From NCBI GenBank assembly GCA_022495995.1, contig JAFEMH010007440.1, positions 25,894-89,893 on the forward strand: a DNA stretch of 64,000 nt. The letters are read 5' to 3'. A program made the translations under genes and the position numbers. The notes below the pieces were generated by a model. It searched no databases, was not told the DNA's origin, and saw only the letters and a program-made list of their open reading frames with translations. Source of the stretch: Adenophora triphylla var. japonica. Its lineage: Eukaryota > Streptophyta > Magnoliopsida > Asterales > Campanulaceae. Position 1 is the stretch's first letter. Each line of letters starts with the position of its first letter. This document shows positions 43,621-55,162 of the stretch, piece after piece.

Positions 43621-44739
43621 GCACACCCAATCTCCGACCTTACGGCTTTGACCTCGCTCATTACTTCACCAAGGGAACCGACGGCGGGCGAGGGAACCAA
43701 CAAGAGGCAGAACGGCGGGCGAGGGGCCGGCAGCGGAACCCGGCGCGAGCGGGGACCGACGGCGAGCAAACGGCGGGCGAGGGGGCCAGACGGTGGAGCT
43801 GATGAAGATGAGAAAGAAGCGGGGATAGTCAACACCAAGACTACGAGACGGAATGGAACGGCTAGCACGGGACCTCAGCGTTTGAGAGGACTCAAGCTAA
43901 TCCGATAAGGGGAGCGTTCCTCGACATCACGGCTCTACTGGACCAAGCGCCACCACGATCCGGCATGAGTACACATTCAAGGAATCCCGAGACTTGGAGG
44001 AGCAACTCAAGGTACTCTCCATGGGAAACAAGTTGTTCGGATCGGCCGCCGAGGCCACATTCGAGACGGTAAATCCAAAGCGAAGGAACCGGAATTCATA
44101 GAAGACGCTCTCGGTGGACCGGCTCTGAGTCTGTTTGAAGAAGTCATGGAGTTGCCCAACTTGATCGGCGGGGCTTCGACAACGGCATGATCGCCATGAT
44201 AGGGACGGCGGGAGCCAAGCCTCTCGATCCCCGCACCCTCCTCGAAGCATCCCGGCAATGCCACTGAAGAATTGGGTAACTTTCACCGGACCGAGGGCAA
44301 GCCGGGCGAAATGGAAGACAAGGCTGGGCCCGCACCCACATCTCCCTAAACCCGGTCTCAAACCCTTTGAGTCGGTCCTTGTCGAGAATCCGAGTCCTGC
44401 GAGTCATCCAGCGGCCTTACGCAGGAGGACTATAATGTTGTAGCCAATCATGTATTCCCGTTCTTGTGTAATGAAAAGTCGACCTTTCGGAGTATCCTCT
44501 CATTGCCACTTTAACAAGCGATAAGTTAACAAACAACTTAAAAGACGTTAATAACTCAATTGATAAAGAAGCGAGACACATTAAACGAACAATACATTAA
44601 AGAAGTTCTCGAGCGTGTAGTTGACCAAGAGGACAACCGGGCCCAAGCTGCCGAAGAGGTTATGACCAAAGTGAACACAGGGTCGGTGCAAGAGCCTAAA
44701 GAGACACAAGTGGGCGGTTTCTTCGCCGATGCGAGAAAA

Positions 44740-46070
44740 GGAAGCCACTGATAAGCCTCCTCAGGGAGTATGTTGACGTGTTCGCACAGTCATATCGGGA
44801 CATGCCGGGACTCGATCCCTCAATCGTGGAGCACGAGAATTCCCCTGGATCCCGAATCAAGCACATCAAACGAAGGCTGCGCAAGATCAAGCCAGTGGTC
44901 CTTGCAAGTTAAAGAAGAAATTGAGAAAATGCTCCGAGTTGGTTTCATCGAGTGATTGAGTACCCGACTTGGCTCTCCAACATCGTGACGGTCACCAAGG
45001 CCAACGGAAAGGTCGAGATCTTTGCGTGGATTTTCGGGATCTCAACAAGGCCAGCCCTAAGGATGATTTCCCATTGCCTAACATCGACATCTTTGAGTCG
45101 ACACCACGGCAAATTTGAAGTAAAGTCCTTCGTGGACGGGTTTCTTTGGATACAACCAGATCAAGATGTCAGGAGGATCGAGGCCAAGGCGCCTTCACCA
45201 CTCCATGGGGGACATCTTGTTACACGGTCATGCCGTTCGGTCTAAGAAACGCTGGGGCTACTTACCGGCGAGCTGCAACGACCCTCTTCCATGACATGAT
45301 TCACAAAGAAATCGAAGTATATGTCGACGACATGATCATCCACTCGAGGGATCGGACATGCGGCACATGACGGATCTGAGGAAGTTCTTCAACGGACTCG
45401 AGAAAACACTCCATGAGGTTGAACCCGGCAAAGTGCACCTTCGGCGTCAAGCGCGGCAAGGTGCTTGGGGTACATGGTTACGAGAAAGAGGTATCGAAGC
45501 CGATCCCGGGAAAATCAAGGCCATCATCGACATGAAGCCGCCTCAAACCACTGACAGTGAAGAGCTTCATGGGAAGACTTCGATACATCGATCGCTTCAT
45601 CAACCGGTTGACATCTCTCTGCGAGCCCATGTTCAAAGCGATGAAAAAGAATGCCGACATCAAATGGGACTCAGGAGTGCCAAACGGCCTTCGAGAAAAT
45701 CAAGACCTACTTGGTTAATCCCCCAATTACGTGCCCGCCACACGAAGACAAGCCACTACTCCTGTATCGACGATGCAGAGACACGTCTATCGGGGCAATG
45801 CGGCACAAGAACGAGAAAGATTCCAAGGTTGAGCATGCAATCTACTTCGTAAGCCGAAAGCTTCAAGGAAGTGAACTCGGCTACTCGGCATCGGAGAAAA
45901 CACTGTACCGCCTTGGTATGGGTAGTCGGGAAGCTGAAACACTACATGCGGTCGCATTCGGTGCTCTGGTCTCCAAAGTGGACCCCGTCAGATATCTCTT
46001 TGACAAGCCATCACTGTCAATGCGGCTAGCCAAGTGGTCATTCTTCTGGTGAGTTCGACATCAAGTACAT
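44740..46070 (+). pseudogene. Ogre-A reverse transcriptase and RNase H (broken)
   Basis: The lead-in has EYVDVF, YRDMPGLDPSIVEH and EIEKMLRVGFIE. RT blocks: YPTWLSNIVTVTKANGKV, KASPKDDFPLPNIDI (shifted frame), TPWGTSCYTVMPFGLRNAG and VYVDDMIIHS with intact YVDD (about 45320-45345). The connection continues with RGIEADPGKIKAI and PPQT. RNase H follows at about 45690-46050 with a YFVSRKLQGSELGYSASEK block. Numerous frameshifts. Confidence 0.9.
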
Positions 46071-46089
46071 GGTAAGAAAATCAACAAAG

Positions 46090-46620
46090 GGCGAGTAATG
46101 GCGAGATCGGCTTGCCGACTTCCCGAGCGGTGAACCTAAGGGTCACGATCCGCAATTTCCGGACGACGGAATCTTTTCACTTGACGGCGCAAACCGGCGG
46201 CAACTCTTCTTCGATGGGGCAGCCAACAAGAAGGGAATGGCATTGGAATGCTCCTTGTCGATCCCAGGGCGAGCATACTCCCATAGCCATCAAAATTTGA
46301 ATTTTGAAGCAACCAACAATGCGGCGAGAATCTGGCTTTGTGCGGCGAGTTTGGAAGCCGCCCTCGGCGCAACATCTCGGAGCTGGATGTATATGGAGAC
46401 TCGGCATTGATCATCAATCAAGTATCCAACAAATGGAAGACGGTAGATTCGGCCTTGAAGTACCACGCGTACATGGAGGAGCTCATTGCTCGGTTCAAGG
46501 ACATCTCTTTTCACTATTTGCCAAGAGACGGGAACCGCCGCGACGCATACAGCAACCCTCGCCTCTCTTGTCGAAATTCCCGAGGAAACGGTAAAACCCC
46601 TCGAGAATAGGCGGACGGGA
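46090..46620 (+). pseudogene. Ogre-A second RNase H (archaeal-type, aRH)
   Basis: LFFDGAANKKGMALE in one frame, then NFEATNNAAR, and YGDSALIINQVSNKW followed by HYLPRDGNRRDAYS. The D-E-D-D pattern with TNNA-E belongs to the additional RNase H that marks the Tat lineage. Frames are shifted several times. Confidence 0.82.
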
Positions 46621-46639
46621 AACACCCGCCTATTCTTTG

Positions 46640-47945
46640 TGAGATCGAAAAAGAAACGAAACGATCGACGAACCACAGTACAATCAAATTTACCGAGTAC
46701 CTCCAAAGCGGAGAAGCTTCCTTCACAAATGAAGATGGAAAATACAAAGAAGGGATCAAAGCCAAAAACATGATGGCATTAAAACGCTGGCATCCCATTT
46801 CGTCATGCAGGGGTATGTTGTACAAGAAGCGCCACCAAGGGCCACTCCTTCGGTGTGTAAACAAAGAAAAAGCCGGCGAGCTAATGAGCGAAGTTCACAA
46901 CGGAACTGCGGTCCGCACATGAACGCCCGAGCATTGACACGAGATCATTCTCCGTATGGGATACTATTGGATATCAATGGAAACAGGCGCATCCGGTTCG
47001 TCAGGAAGGCTGCGACAAATGTCAACGGTTTTCCAACCTCAATCACATCCCTCCTCACGAACTCTCTTGCATGACTACGCCATGGCCTTTCGCCACATGG
47101 GGAATCGACGTCATCGGCAAGATCACTCCTCCGGGGAGCAATGGTCACGAGTTCATTTTAGTCGCGATCGACTACTTCACCAAATGGGTAGAAGCCGGAT
47201 CGTACAAGGTCTTGAATTCTAGGAAGGTGGCCGAGTTCATCCGAGAGAACATCATGTGCCGATACGGAGTGCCCAATGAGATCATCTCCGACAATGGGAC
47301 TCACTTCGAAGGAAATTGTGACCAACTGCGGCCGGGTCGAGTCACACGTCACGGGTCTTCTCCCTACGAGACCACAAACCAATGGTGCGGTAGAGGCGGC
47401 CAACAAGACTCTCGCCATGATAATCGGAAAGATGACCACCGAGAGGTCGGGAGCGGCCCGAAAAGCTACATCTAGCCCTGCAGGGATACCGAACATCGGT
47501 CGGAACCGCCACGGGGAGACTCCGTTCGCACTTACCTACGGAATGGAAGCAATGTTACCCGTGGAATTGGAAATTCCATCCCTCAGGAATCCTCTTGGAA
47601 AACGGGGTCAATGAAGTCGAATGGCTACGAGCCGTCACGACGAACTTGCTCTACTCGACGAGCGCGGATTGAAAGCCATGGAACACACTCGAGCCTACCG
47701 GAGCGAGAATGGCACGAGCATTCGACAAGAAAGTCAAGATCCGAGACATCGAGAGAAGGCGACTTGGTGCTAAAGGAAAAACCTCCTACGCGAGACCAAT
47801 CCCCTCGGAAAGTGGGAGCCTACGGATAGGACCGTTCGTGGTACAAAGAATCTTCTCAGGAGGAGCCATGAAGCTAGCGAGATTTGGACGGAAACCCTTT
47901 CGTTAACCCCGTGAACGGAAGCAAGCTCCTTGAATACTTCGTTTG
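46640..47945 (+). pseudogene. Ogre-A integrase (broken)
   Basis: Core blocks are well preserved: ATWGIDVIGKITPPGSNGH, FILVAIDYFTKWVEA, MCRYGVPNEIISDNGTHFEG and, in the next frame, TNGAVEAANKTLA with the catalytic Glu. The C-terminal stretch has HGETPFALTYGMEAMLPVE, the shared region before the C-terminal domain, and ends near 47945. The finger region around 46800-47060 is shifted. Confidence 0.9.
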
Positions 47946-48344
47946 AGGAAGAGCACGAGTCAACTCACCTTCCCCATACACCGTCCCCCTCGGTAAATTA
48001 AAGTGCTAAAGAGTAATACCCAATTTGGATACATTCCCGCTAATGATCCGAGGTAAAAAAGCAGTCGCACTTCTTTTGTCTTGGTTTTTTCTCAAATTCA
48101 CCTAAAGTGTCGAACTACGGTGACTGAGCCCCTTAGTCCGGTTGTAAAAGGGAACGTAGGCGGCCATCTTTGGTTCGGTCTAAAAAACAAAAAAATACAA
48201 TAAGCATCAATTGCTTGTGTTTCGAAAAACTCTTTTCATTTAACCTACAAATTCATAACGGTTAAAACATTCTTTGATGAGTTCAAGCACGGTCAACTCT
48301 TGACTCGCTACACGCTAGCAAAACTACAATAAAACATTAATCAA
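47946..48344. other. Spacer after Ogre-A pol
   Basis: About 400 bp of AT-richer sequence between the integrase end and the antisense coding block; no motif recognised. Confidence 0.5.
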
Positions 48345-49990
48345 TTAATGTGTGCAATGACAGTGGGTGGATACTACGGACGGTAAGGTCAACCTAGTTT
48401 CCCGTACTAGGTCCTTCATCCTTCTTCCCTTTCCCTTTTCCCGGCGAGTGTTCTTCACCTTCGCGGGAAATATTCCGGTAGGCCTTCTACAGCTCGGGGA
48501 CTCTTCCCGACGCCTCGCGTCAATCCTGTGGCTGTCAATACGAGTCCTTTCTCTAGCTCTGTCTCGAGCCGCCTCGCTTCGAGCCATCATCGCGGTGCTT
48601 TGATTGGCCTCCCGATCGGCACTTGCCACATAATCGGCCATGGCGTCGCCGATACGATTCCCGGGGTTAGCCCTCGCCTCTGTCCTCCTCAATGTCGAGC
48701 TGTCCGGGTGATCGGCACCCAGCGGCTCACTCCGTCTCCACAAGATAGCCATCTGTGTCTCCCCATACACTCTTCGTACCGAGTCCGGATCTTTGCGTCG
48801 ACGAACGGTGCCCTCTCTCCGGTGAAAGAGAACCTGGCGGGAAAGGACGTGTATTGCCACCACCGGGTGACCGGCAATAGCGTCGAAGGATCCTCCATCC
48901 GCGAGAGATCCCACCTCAAGGTAGCGGCATAACTCGAGATCGGTCGGTGGCATACGCTCCCGGCCCGTCTTGCCGCGAGAACCAATGATGGAATATAGAA
49001 AGACGTGCGAGACGGCCCCGGCACTCGACGATCAACGGACCCTCTGGCGGTCCTACAAGTCTGTAACTTCCAATGGGGAACCCACCATCGCAAGTGATGC
49101 GTGCCAAGTGCGGCCATCAGAGCTCCGGCTCGGCTGATTACCCCCTATCACCGGAAGGACGTCGCGAGAAAGACCCAGCGTCGCGGGACATTGGCACCTC
49201 GGGCATCATCTGCGGCCTCTCCCTCAACCACATGGTCGGCATAGCGGGACTCCCTCCCCACATGTATCGGCTACCGGTCGCCATCCGGCCTATGCCCGAG
49301 AACGTCTCGCCCAAGACCAATGGCACGATGTCTCCTCCACTCCCGTTTGCCTCACCGAGTCCGTCTGTTGTGATGGCACACACCCGAAGACGTGAATGTG
49401 AACAAAGTAGCAATCACACACGAGCAAACGCGTCCCACGCAAAGACGCTCCCCTCGGCTCAGGCAAATCTTTCGGGCGGTCCCGAAATGTCAACGTAATC
49501 GGTATCTGTATCGGCATCCCGTATGCTTCTCCGGCCGAGATACCCAACAAAGACACTAGCTTCTCAACGGTGGCCATGCCACCGGCATACGGAAGAACTA
49601 GGCATTCCGTCTCGGAGTCCTCCCAGAATGGCCGGAAATCTTCAAACGTAGGAGTGACTTCGTTGTACGAAAAGGCTGTACACATTCCTCCTTACGTCCC
49701 GAGCAGAGGCATTTGCTCTCAAAAGGTCCCAATCGGCATGAGCTCCTTCAAAGCCCCAAGCAGATTTAATCCATGCTGACCTTCGAAAAACCTTTTGTTA
49801 CGCCTCGTGTGGTTCCGTACCCACGGCGAAAGTTGTCCAAATATCGCTCTTGCATCAGAGACGATAACTTGGGAAAAGGAGCCATGTCGGAAGGTGAAGA
49901 AAACCTTAAGAAATGGAAAAGAACTCGGCGGAGAATGAGCAAAAGCAATGCGCGGTTCTTACAAATTGCAAAGTGAAGCTGCAATTTAAA
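48345..49990 (-). pseudogene. Ogre-A antisense coding block 1 (plant transposon-associated protein, decayed)
   Basis: Minus-strand reading from about 49990 down: LSSLMQERYLDNFRRGYG, then FSYNEVTPTFEDFRPFW and LPYAGGMATVEKLVSLLG (49685-49480), GGFPIGSYRLVGPPEGPLIV, RYEECMGRHRW and a 202-codon open C-terminal part rich in Arg/Glu (48953-48345). The 'F-x-E-V-T-P-T-x-E-D/E-x' word resembles the plant transposon-associated proteins I know as DUF7745-like. Frameshifts separate the parts. Antisense ORFs between integrase and 3' LTR are known in Tat elements; their function is unknown. Confidence 0.55.
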
Positions 49991-50446
49991 GAATGCGGAA
50001 ATTCATTTCAAGTCCGTGCCGGACTCCCCTGCCGATTGACTTGGTCAACTCTGCGGTATTTGCCTTAAAGTTGGAAACATTTCCAAACCATGCCTGTTCA
50101 CCCTTATGAAATCTGCGTGCACATTTGATTTCATTCAACAAATGACAATATCCCTTCCGCCCTGGGCTCGTGCAACAGTGCAAATAATTAAAATTTAGTG
50201 CATACATGCTTAATTTTTGACCCGTTCAATTTTTAATGCATTTCTCCTTTTTATTTATTTTTGATTAACCTATTTGCTTATTTGCCGAAAATAACTGAAG
50301 GTGATCACGAGAATAAATATGCGAAATACGAGTTCCGCCCCACGGGCGCCTTTTTGCAAATACATTTCAAATCAAAATTTGTTCACGACAAATACATGCA
50401 TTTTGTCTAAACAAAATAATAAAGAAAGAAAGCGATAAAAAGGGGA
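49991..50446. other. Spacer between the two antisense blocks of Ogre-A
   Basis: AT-rich compared with both sides; no coding evidence I can support. Confidence 0.5.
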
Positions 50447-52255
50447 CTACTGCGAGTCTGCTGCGTCATCCGTACACTCGACGTCTTGCCCCGCGGCTGC
50501 CGGATCTGCCATGCAAACGAGGAACTCGCCGAACTCCTCCCGGTAGGGAATAGGCAAAGGGCCTCCTCGGAGTGCGCGAACTCGAGGACTCCCCTCTCGC
50601 GCCCGAGTGCGCGGAAGAAGGAGCTCCAAATCCGGCCGTTCCGCCGCGGGCGCGAGCCACTGTGTGAAGTCCTCCCCACCATTTGTGGGAGCGGGCGAAC
50701 CCCTCGGCCTAGACGGCCCCCGATCGCGGACGTCCACGCTCCTCAGGAGGCGCACCGCATGAACTCCACGAGCCTCTGGCGTAGGCGGACCACCCGTCCA
50801 CCGGCCTCGCTGGCCTCATTGTACGTATGGCCGAGATACTGCGAACCGGGAAAATCATCGAAGCGAACGAAAGTACGGATGCATCATGTGCGAGAATGCT
50901 ACTATCAAATGCGAGAAAATCGAAAAAGATGCTCACCGAAGCATTGGGGTCCGCCACTGTATCGTGGTCTCGGCTCCGCGGAGTGGGATCACAAGTCGCT
51001 GCGCGAACCGTCCGGCCCCTCGTACGCTAGCCTAGCTCGTGGGACGGGGAAAATGTCGAGGACCTCCGGGGACCTCGCCACTCCCTATCTTTGCACTGTG
51101 GGCTCCTCGGCCTCATCCTCAAGAAAACATCATAGGCGGCCCCCGCTATGATGTACTCGATGAAATACACACCACTGAAGGTATCCCTCCGGCTCATCCA
51201 TCGGCATCTCCGGGGATCTTTGCATGTACGAGAGGAGGATCCACCGGCACCAATGGAAGAGACCCCTGCCTATGCTTGACGGGTCACCCTCTCCCAGATA
51301 CGTGGCGTCGCGGTGAAGTCCCACCGGGAGCTTCCGCCGCCGTGTAGTCTCGGCGGAAATCTGCACCGCGACATGATCAAACACTGCTCCACCGGAGTCG
51401 GTGGATCCTCTCGGAGAACTCCGGGTTCGGCGCCGAGAGATATCTCCTCGTATGACACTCGAGTGCCAACCCTCGAAGAGACCGCCCTCTTCGCCTTCTT
51501 ACGCCAAACCGGCAAGGCGGGGAACGAGGGGACGGTACGGCTCCTTGACGTCCCGAGCTGCGGATTTGAACACCTCGTAGCACCGGACACGCCAAGAGAA
51601 TGGAAAGTTATGTCGGCTACGAAGCGAGATACATACGAGTACATAAAAGAGGCAAGGAAGAGAAAAAGCACGTAAACTTACATCCAAGACGGGCGTAAAG
51701 CGGCTAAATGAGTGCTCCTCTCCCCGCGAGAACTGTCCGGGGAATGGTAGAGCTCGGCCGGTCCGGCCTCCCCCACGCAAACCCCCTCACGGCATCCCGG
51801 ATCATCGGCGGCCGAGCGAGAGGGAAGTGACAAGACGTGTCGGAAGTCGGGAACAAGGTCGGCGACGGCGCAAACCAAAGGAACCCTCGAGCCGGACGCT
51901 CCGCGGTCATCCTCGAGGACCCGGCCGGATAATCGGCGACACCCGCCCTCAGTGATGCTCCATCGGCACATGCCGAATGCCTAAGCCCCTGGCATCGGTA
52001 ATATCGAAACCCGGCCCAGAGACAAGCTGCTCAGGGGTGTAACCATCAACCCGCACCCGGCGCGTTGCCATAAGTCGGCAACCCGGTGATAGCGGCAAAA
52101 TCCGTGGGAGTCACCGTCGCCTCCCCCATCGAAATGGAAAGTGTGGGTCGTATCCCACCGGTACTCGCTCGGCGCGACATACATGGACACGCCCCTCGGC
52201 GTATCGGTGTCGCGGCTACGGCCTTGATAAACCCGGCCCGGCCGGAGTCAATCAC
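50447..52255 (-). pseudogene. Ogre-A antisense coding block 2: plant mobile domain (PMD)-like protein
   Basis: Minus strand from 52255: EYRWDTTHTFHF (52127-52163) followed, after a one-base shift, by EATVTPTDFAAITGLPTYG. The pattern W-D-T-x-T-H-T-F-H-F ... T-P-x-D-F-A-A-I-T-G-L is characteristic of the plant mobile domain of MAIN/MAIL1-like proteins and related transposon ORFs. Lower down, a VRGFAWG block near 51790 corresponds to the 'YAWGEAALA' region of the same domain, and an acidic/Arg-rich C-terminal part continues to about 50450. Multiple frameshifts. PMDs are known from gypsy elements and MULEs as well as host silencing genes. Confidence 0.72.
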
Positions 52256-52469
52256 CGGTGTCGTGGACTCCTCTCTCCCTCTCGGGCCACGTCAGGGATA
52301 AGGCCCCACAATACACCTTGCGCCTCAAAGGCACCCCGACTCTTACGGTTGTGGGTATCAACCATCCTGTCCCTGAGACAAACAAGACGAAGCAACGTCA
52401 ACAAAATGCAACAACGCATGTCAAAGGATGCAATGCGAGATACGGTTCTCATTCATTTCCTACGTATAT

Positions 52470-52632
52470 TCAAAATCTTTCGAAAACTCCGTCGAATCCG
52501 GAACTTTCAAAATCTTTCGAAAACTCCGTCGAATCCGGAACTTTCAAAATCTTTCGAAAACTCCGTCGAATCCGGAACTTTCAAAATCATTTCGAAAACT
52601 CCGTCGAATCCGGAACTTTCAAATTCTTTCGA
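52470..52632 (+). repeat. 37-bp tandem array x4 in the Ogre-A 3' region
   Basis: The unit starts caaaatctttcgaaaactcc and ends cggaacttt; four copies, the last with a one-base insertion and decay. Confidence 0.9.
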
Positions 52633-52639
52633 ATTTTTC

Positions 52640-53350
52640 GAAAATTTCGCTCCGTCCCGAATTAAAGTTACTTTAATTTTGGAAAATGCATTTAGACATG
52701 GAATTTTGCAACCAAAATTTTTATGTCATCTACCCATGATGTCAATTGAACTACGTCCTAGTCAATTTCGACAACGATTCATAGCAAAGTCAAAAGCCCC
52801 AAATCGGGCACCAAAATCCCTAAGTAAATTCCTAACAAATTTCTAACATTTAAAGAATGCACATTCTTGAAATTAATGGAATTTGTAGGGAACTACGTGT
52901 CTTTCGATCCCTCCCTTGGAGTTGTGGCGGTCCCTCGCCGGATAAAACTCCGCCGGATTCAATGGAAGAGTGGTGGTTCGAATGGTCCGAACCAATCGAG
53001 TTCTTTCGTCGTCGGTCCTTCCGTGGCGAGCCATTGGTCCTCCTTCACCCTCCATAGCGATTTTCCCTCACAAATTCGAGCAAACCTTGCAATTTGGGTT
53101 GGATTTCTCTCTCTTTTCTCTCCTCTCTCGCCGGCAACAATGGAAGAAAATGCCCATTTTCTTCCCCAGCCTCGGCATTTAAAAGTTTACGGAAAAACGG
53201 TAAAAGTCGTGGGACTCTTCTTGCACCCGAGAATAATTTTTGCCCCTTTTGCCCCTCGGCTTTTGGCAATTCCAATTTTACCACTTTTGGCCCCGAAAGT
53301 GTAAAATTTCCCCGATTAGACATTTCTAACGCCCTATCCCCGAGGATCCA
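52640..53350. other. Non-coding stretch in the Ogre-A 3' region
   Basis: Unique sequence between two tandem arrays. Small open frames exist on both strands but show no domain and partly overlap the repeats. Nothing else recognised. Confidence 0.5.
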
Positions 53351-53352
53351 TT

Positions 53353-53600
53353 CCCAGTTAGTTTTCACTAACGCTCGTCTCCAAACGTTAAATTCCCAGT
53401 TAGTTTTCACTAACGCTCGTCTCCAGACGTTAAATTCCCAGTTAGTTTTCACTAACGCTCGTCTCCAGACGTTAAATTCCCAGTTAGTTTTCACTAACGC
53501 TCGTCTCCAGACGTTAAATTCCCCGTTAGTTTTCACTAACGCTCGTCTCAGACGTTAAATTCCCGATTAGTTCTCACTAACGCTCGTCTCTGACGTTAAA
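53353..53600 (+). repeat. 42-bp tandem array x6 in the Ogre-A 3' region
   Basis: The unit begins cccagttagttttcactaac and includes 'gctcgtctccagacgttaaa'. About six copies, the last ones shortened. Confidence 0.92.
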
Positions 53601-53714
53601 TTGATCCGATTGACGTTTAACATTCAAACGTTCAACCATGTCTCCGGACATTTCAGTTACGATTCCGTCTCCCGACGTTAAAATTTAAATGGTCCTCACC
53701 ATTAAACTCTCAAT

Positions 53715-53945
53715 CGCGACCTTTCACGGTCCGATTTCAATTCTTATTCGTGACCTTTCACGGTCCGATTTCAATCCTCAATCGCGACCTTTCACGGTCC
53801 GATTTCAATCCTCAATCGTGACCTTTCACGGTCCGATTTCAATCCTCTGTCGTGACCTTTCACGGTCCGATTTCAATCCTCAATCGTGACCTTTCACGGT
53901 CCGATTTCAATCCTCAATCGCGACCTTCACGGTCGATTTCAAGAC
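53715..53945 (+). repeat. 34-bp tandem array x7 in the Ogre-A 3' region
   Basis: The unit gcgacctttcacggtccgat plus 14 bases alternates between gcgacc and gtgacc variants. Confidence 0.92.
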
Positions 53946-54044
53946 CTTCGCCGGTCTCCTTCAAGCTTGGCCCGAGTACGAACGCCTTGCGAGTCTCCTT
54001 CAATGCTAACCGAACCCCAACCTTGCGAGTCATCCTTCGGCAAG

Positions 54045-54620
54045 CAATAAGCCCGAACCCCAAGGTACGAACGCCTTGCAAGGTCTCTCCGGCGGTGCAA
54101 TAAGCGAACCCCGAGGTACGAACGCCTTGCAAATAGTCATCTTCGGCAAGCGCAATAAGCCCGAACCCCAAGGTACGAACGCCTTGCAAATAGTCATCTT
54201 CGGCATTGCAATGGCCCGAACCCCAAGGTACGAACGCCTTGCAAATGGTCGTCTCCTTCGGCAGCTGAGTAATGGCCCGAACCCCGAGGTACGAACGCCT
54301 TGCAAAGTCTCCTTCGGCAGCGCAATAAGCCCGAACCCCAGGTACGAACGCCTTGCAAAGTCATCTTCGGCAACAATAAGCCCGAACCCCAGTGCGAACG
54401 CCTTGCAAATAGTCTCCTTCGGCAGCGCAATAAGCCCGAACCCCAGGTACGAACGCCTTGCAAGCAGTCATCTCTTCGGCAACGGCAATAAGCCCGAACC
54501 CCAGGTACGAACGCCTTGCAAGCCGGAGTCTCCTTCGGCAGCTGCAATAAGAAGCCCGAACCCCAGGTACGAACGCCTTGCAACAATCCCTATTTCGGCC
54601 ATCCTAGTAAGCCCGAACAC
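54045..54620 (+). repeat. 55-60-bp tandem array, about 10 copies, in the Ogre-A 3' region
   Basis: The unit contains aagcccgaaccccaaggtac, 'gaacgccttgcaa' and 'cttcggca'. Units vary in length by small indels. Diverged relatives continue to about 54960 ('cgaggcacgaacgcc'). Confidence 0.92.
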
Positions 54621-55162
54621 CTTTTCACTTGACAAGTGAACATTCATCTCCCGGCCGCCGATCGTAAGCCCGAGTTCCACTTCGGCGGCGGCATTGCAAT
54701 AAGCCCGCACAACAATCCCTCTTCGGCCATCCGGGTAGGCCCGAACGCTCATCCCAGCGGGGATAAAGCGGCAGCGGCAATAAGCCCGGCACCCGAGGCA
54801 CGAACGCCCTCGTTAGCATCGCAACTCCGGTTTGAGGCACCACACGCCCTCGAAGGTTTCGAAGCCCGGGTTCGGACGCCTCCTAACAGTCTCCATTCGG
54901 ATGCAGGTACCTCGCGAATGGTCTTATCCGAGGTTTAGACGCCTCCTAACGGTCTCGCTCGGGTCGAGGTCCCCGTGCGCGGCCCTTGCCCCTTTTCGAA
55001 CTACGATCGGCTTGATTCCCGCTCGGGATACGTAGGAATCCTTTTCGCTAAGGGTCCGGCCCGGTGACCGCCCGGGTCTCTTTCAAAGTAAGGCATCCGA
55101 TTTGGATCCTTATCTTTTCGACGACCCCACTTCCTTCGAAAGTGACGTCGCCGAGGGCTAAG

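Noticed and set aside
53094..53558. 154-codon plus-strand open frame
   Set aside because: More than half is the translation of the 42-bp tandem array; since 42 is a multiple of three, the frame stays open by repetition. No domain.
53353..53945. CRISPR-like direct repeats
   Set aside because: The repeats are contiguous, without unique spacers, and lie in the 3' region of a plant retrotransposon; they are tandem satellites.
54076..54639. 187-codon plus-strand open frame and its minus-strand mirrors
   Set aside because: Repetitive translation of the 55-60-bp array on both strands; no evidence of selection or a domain.
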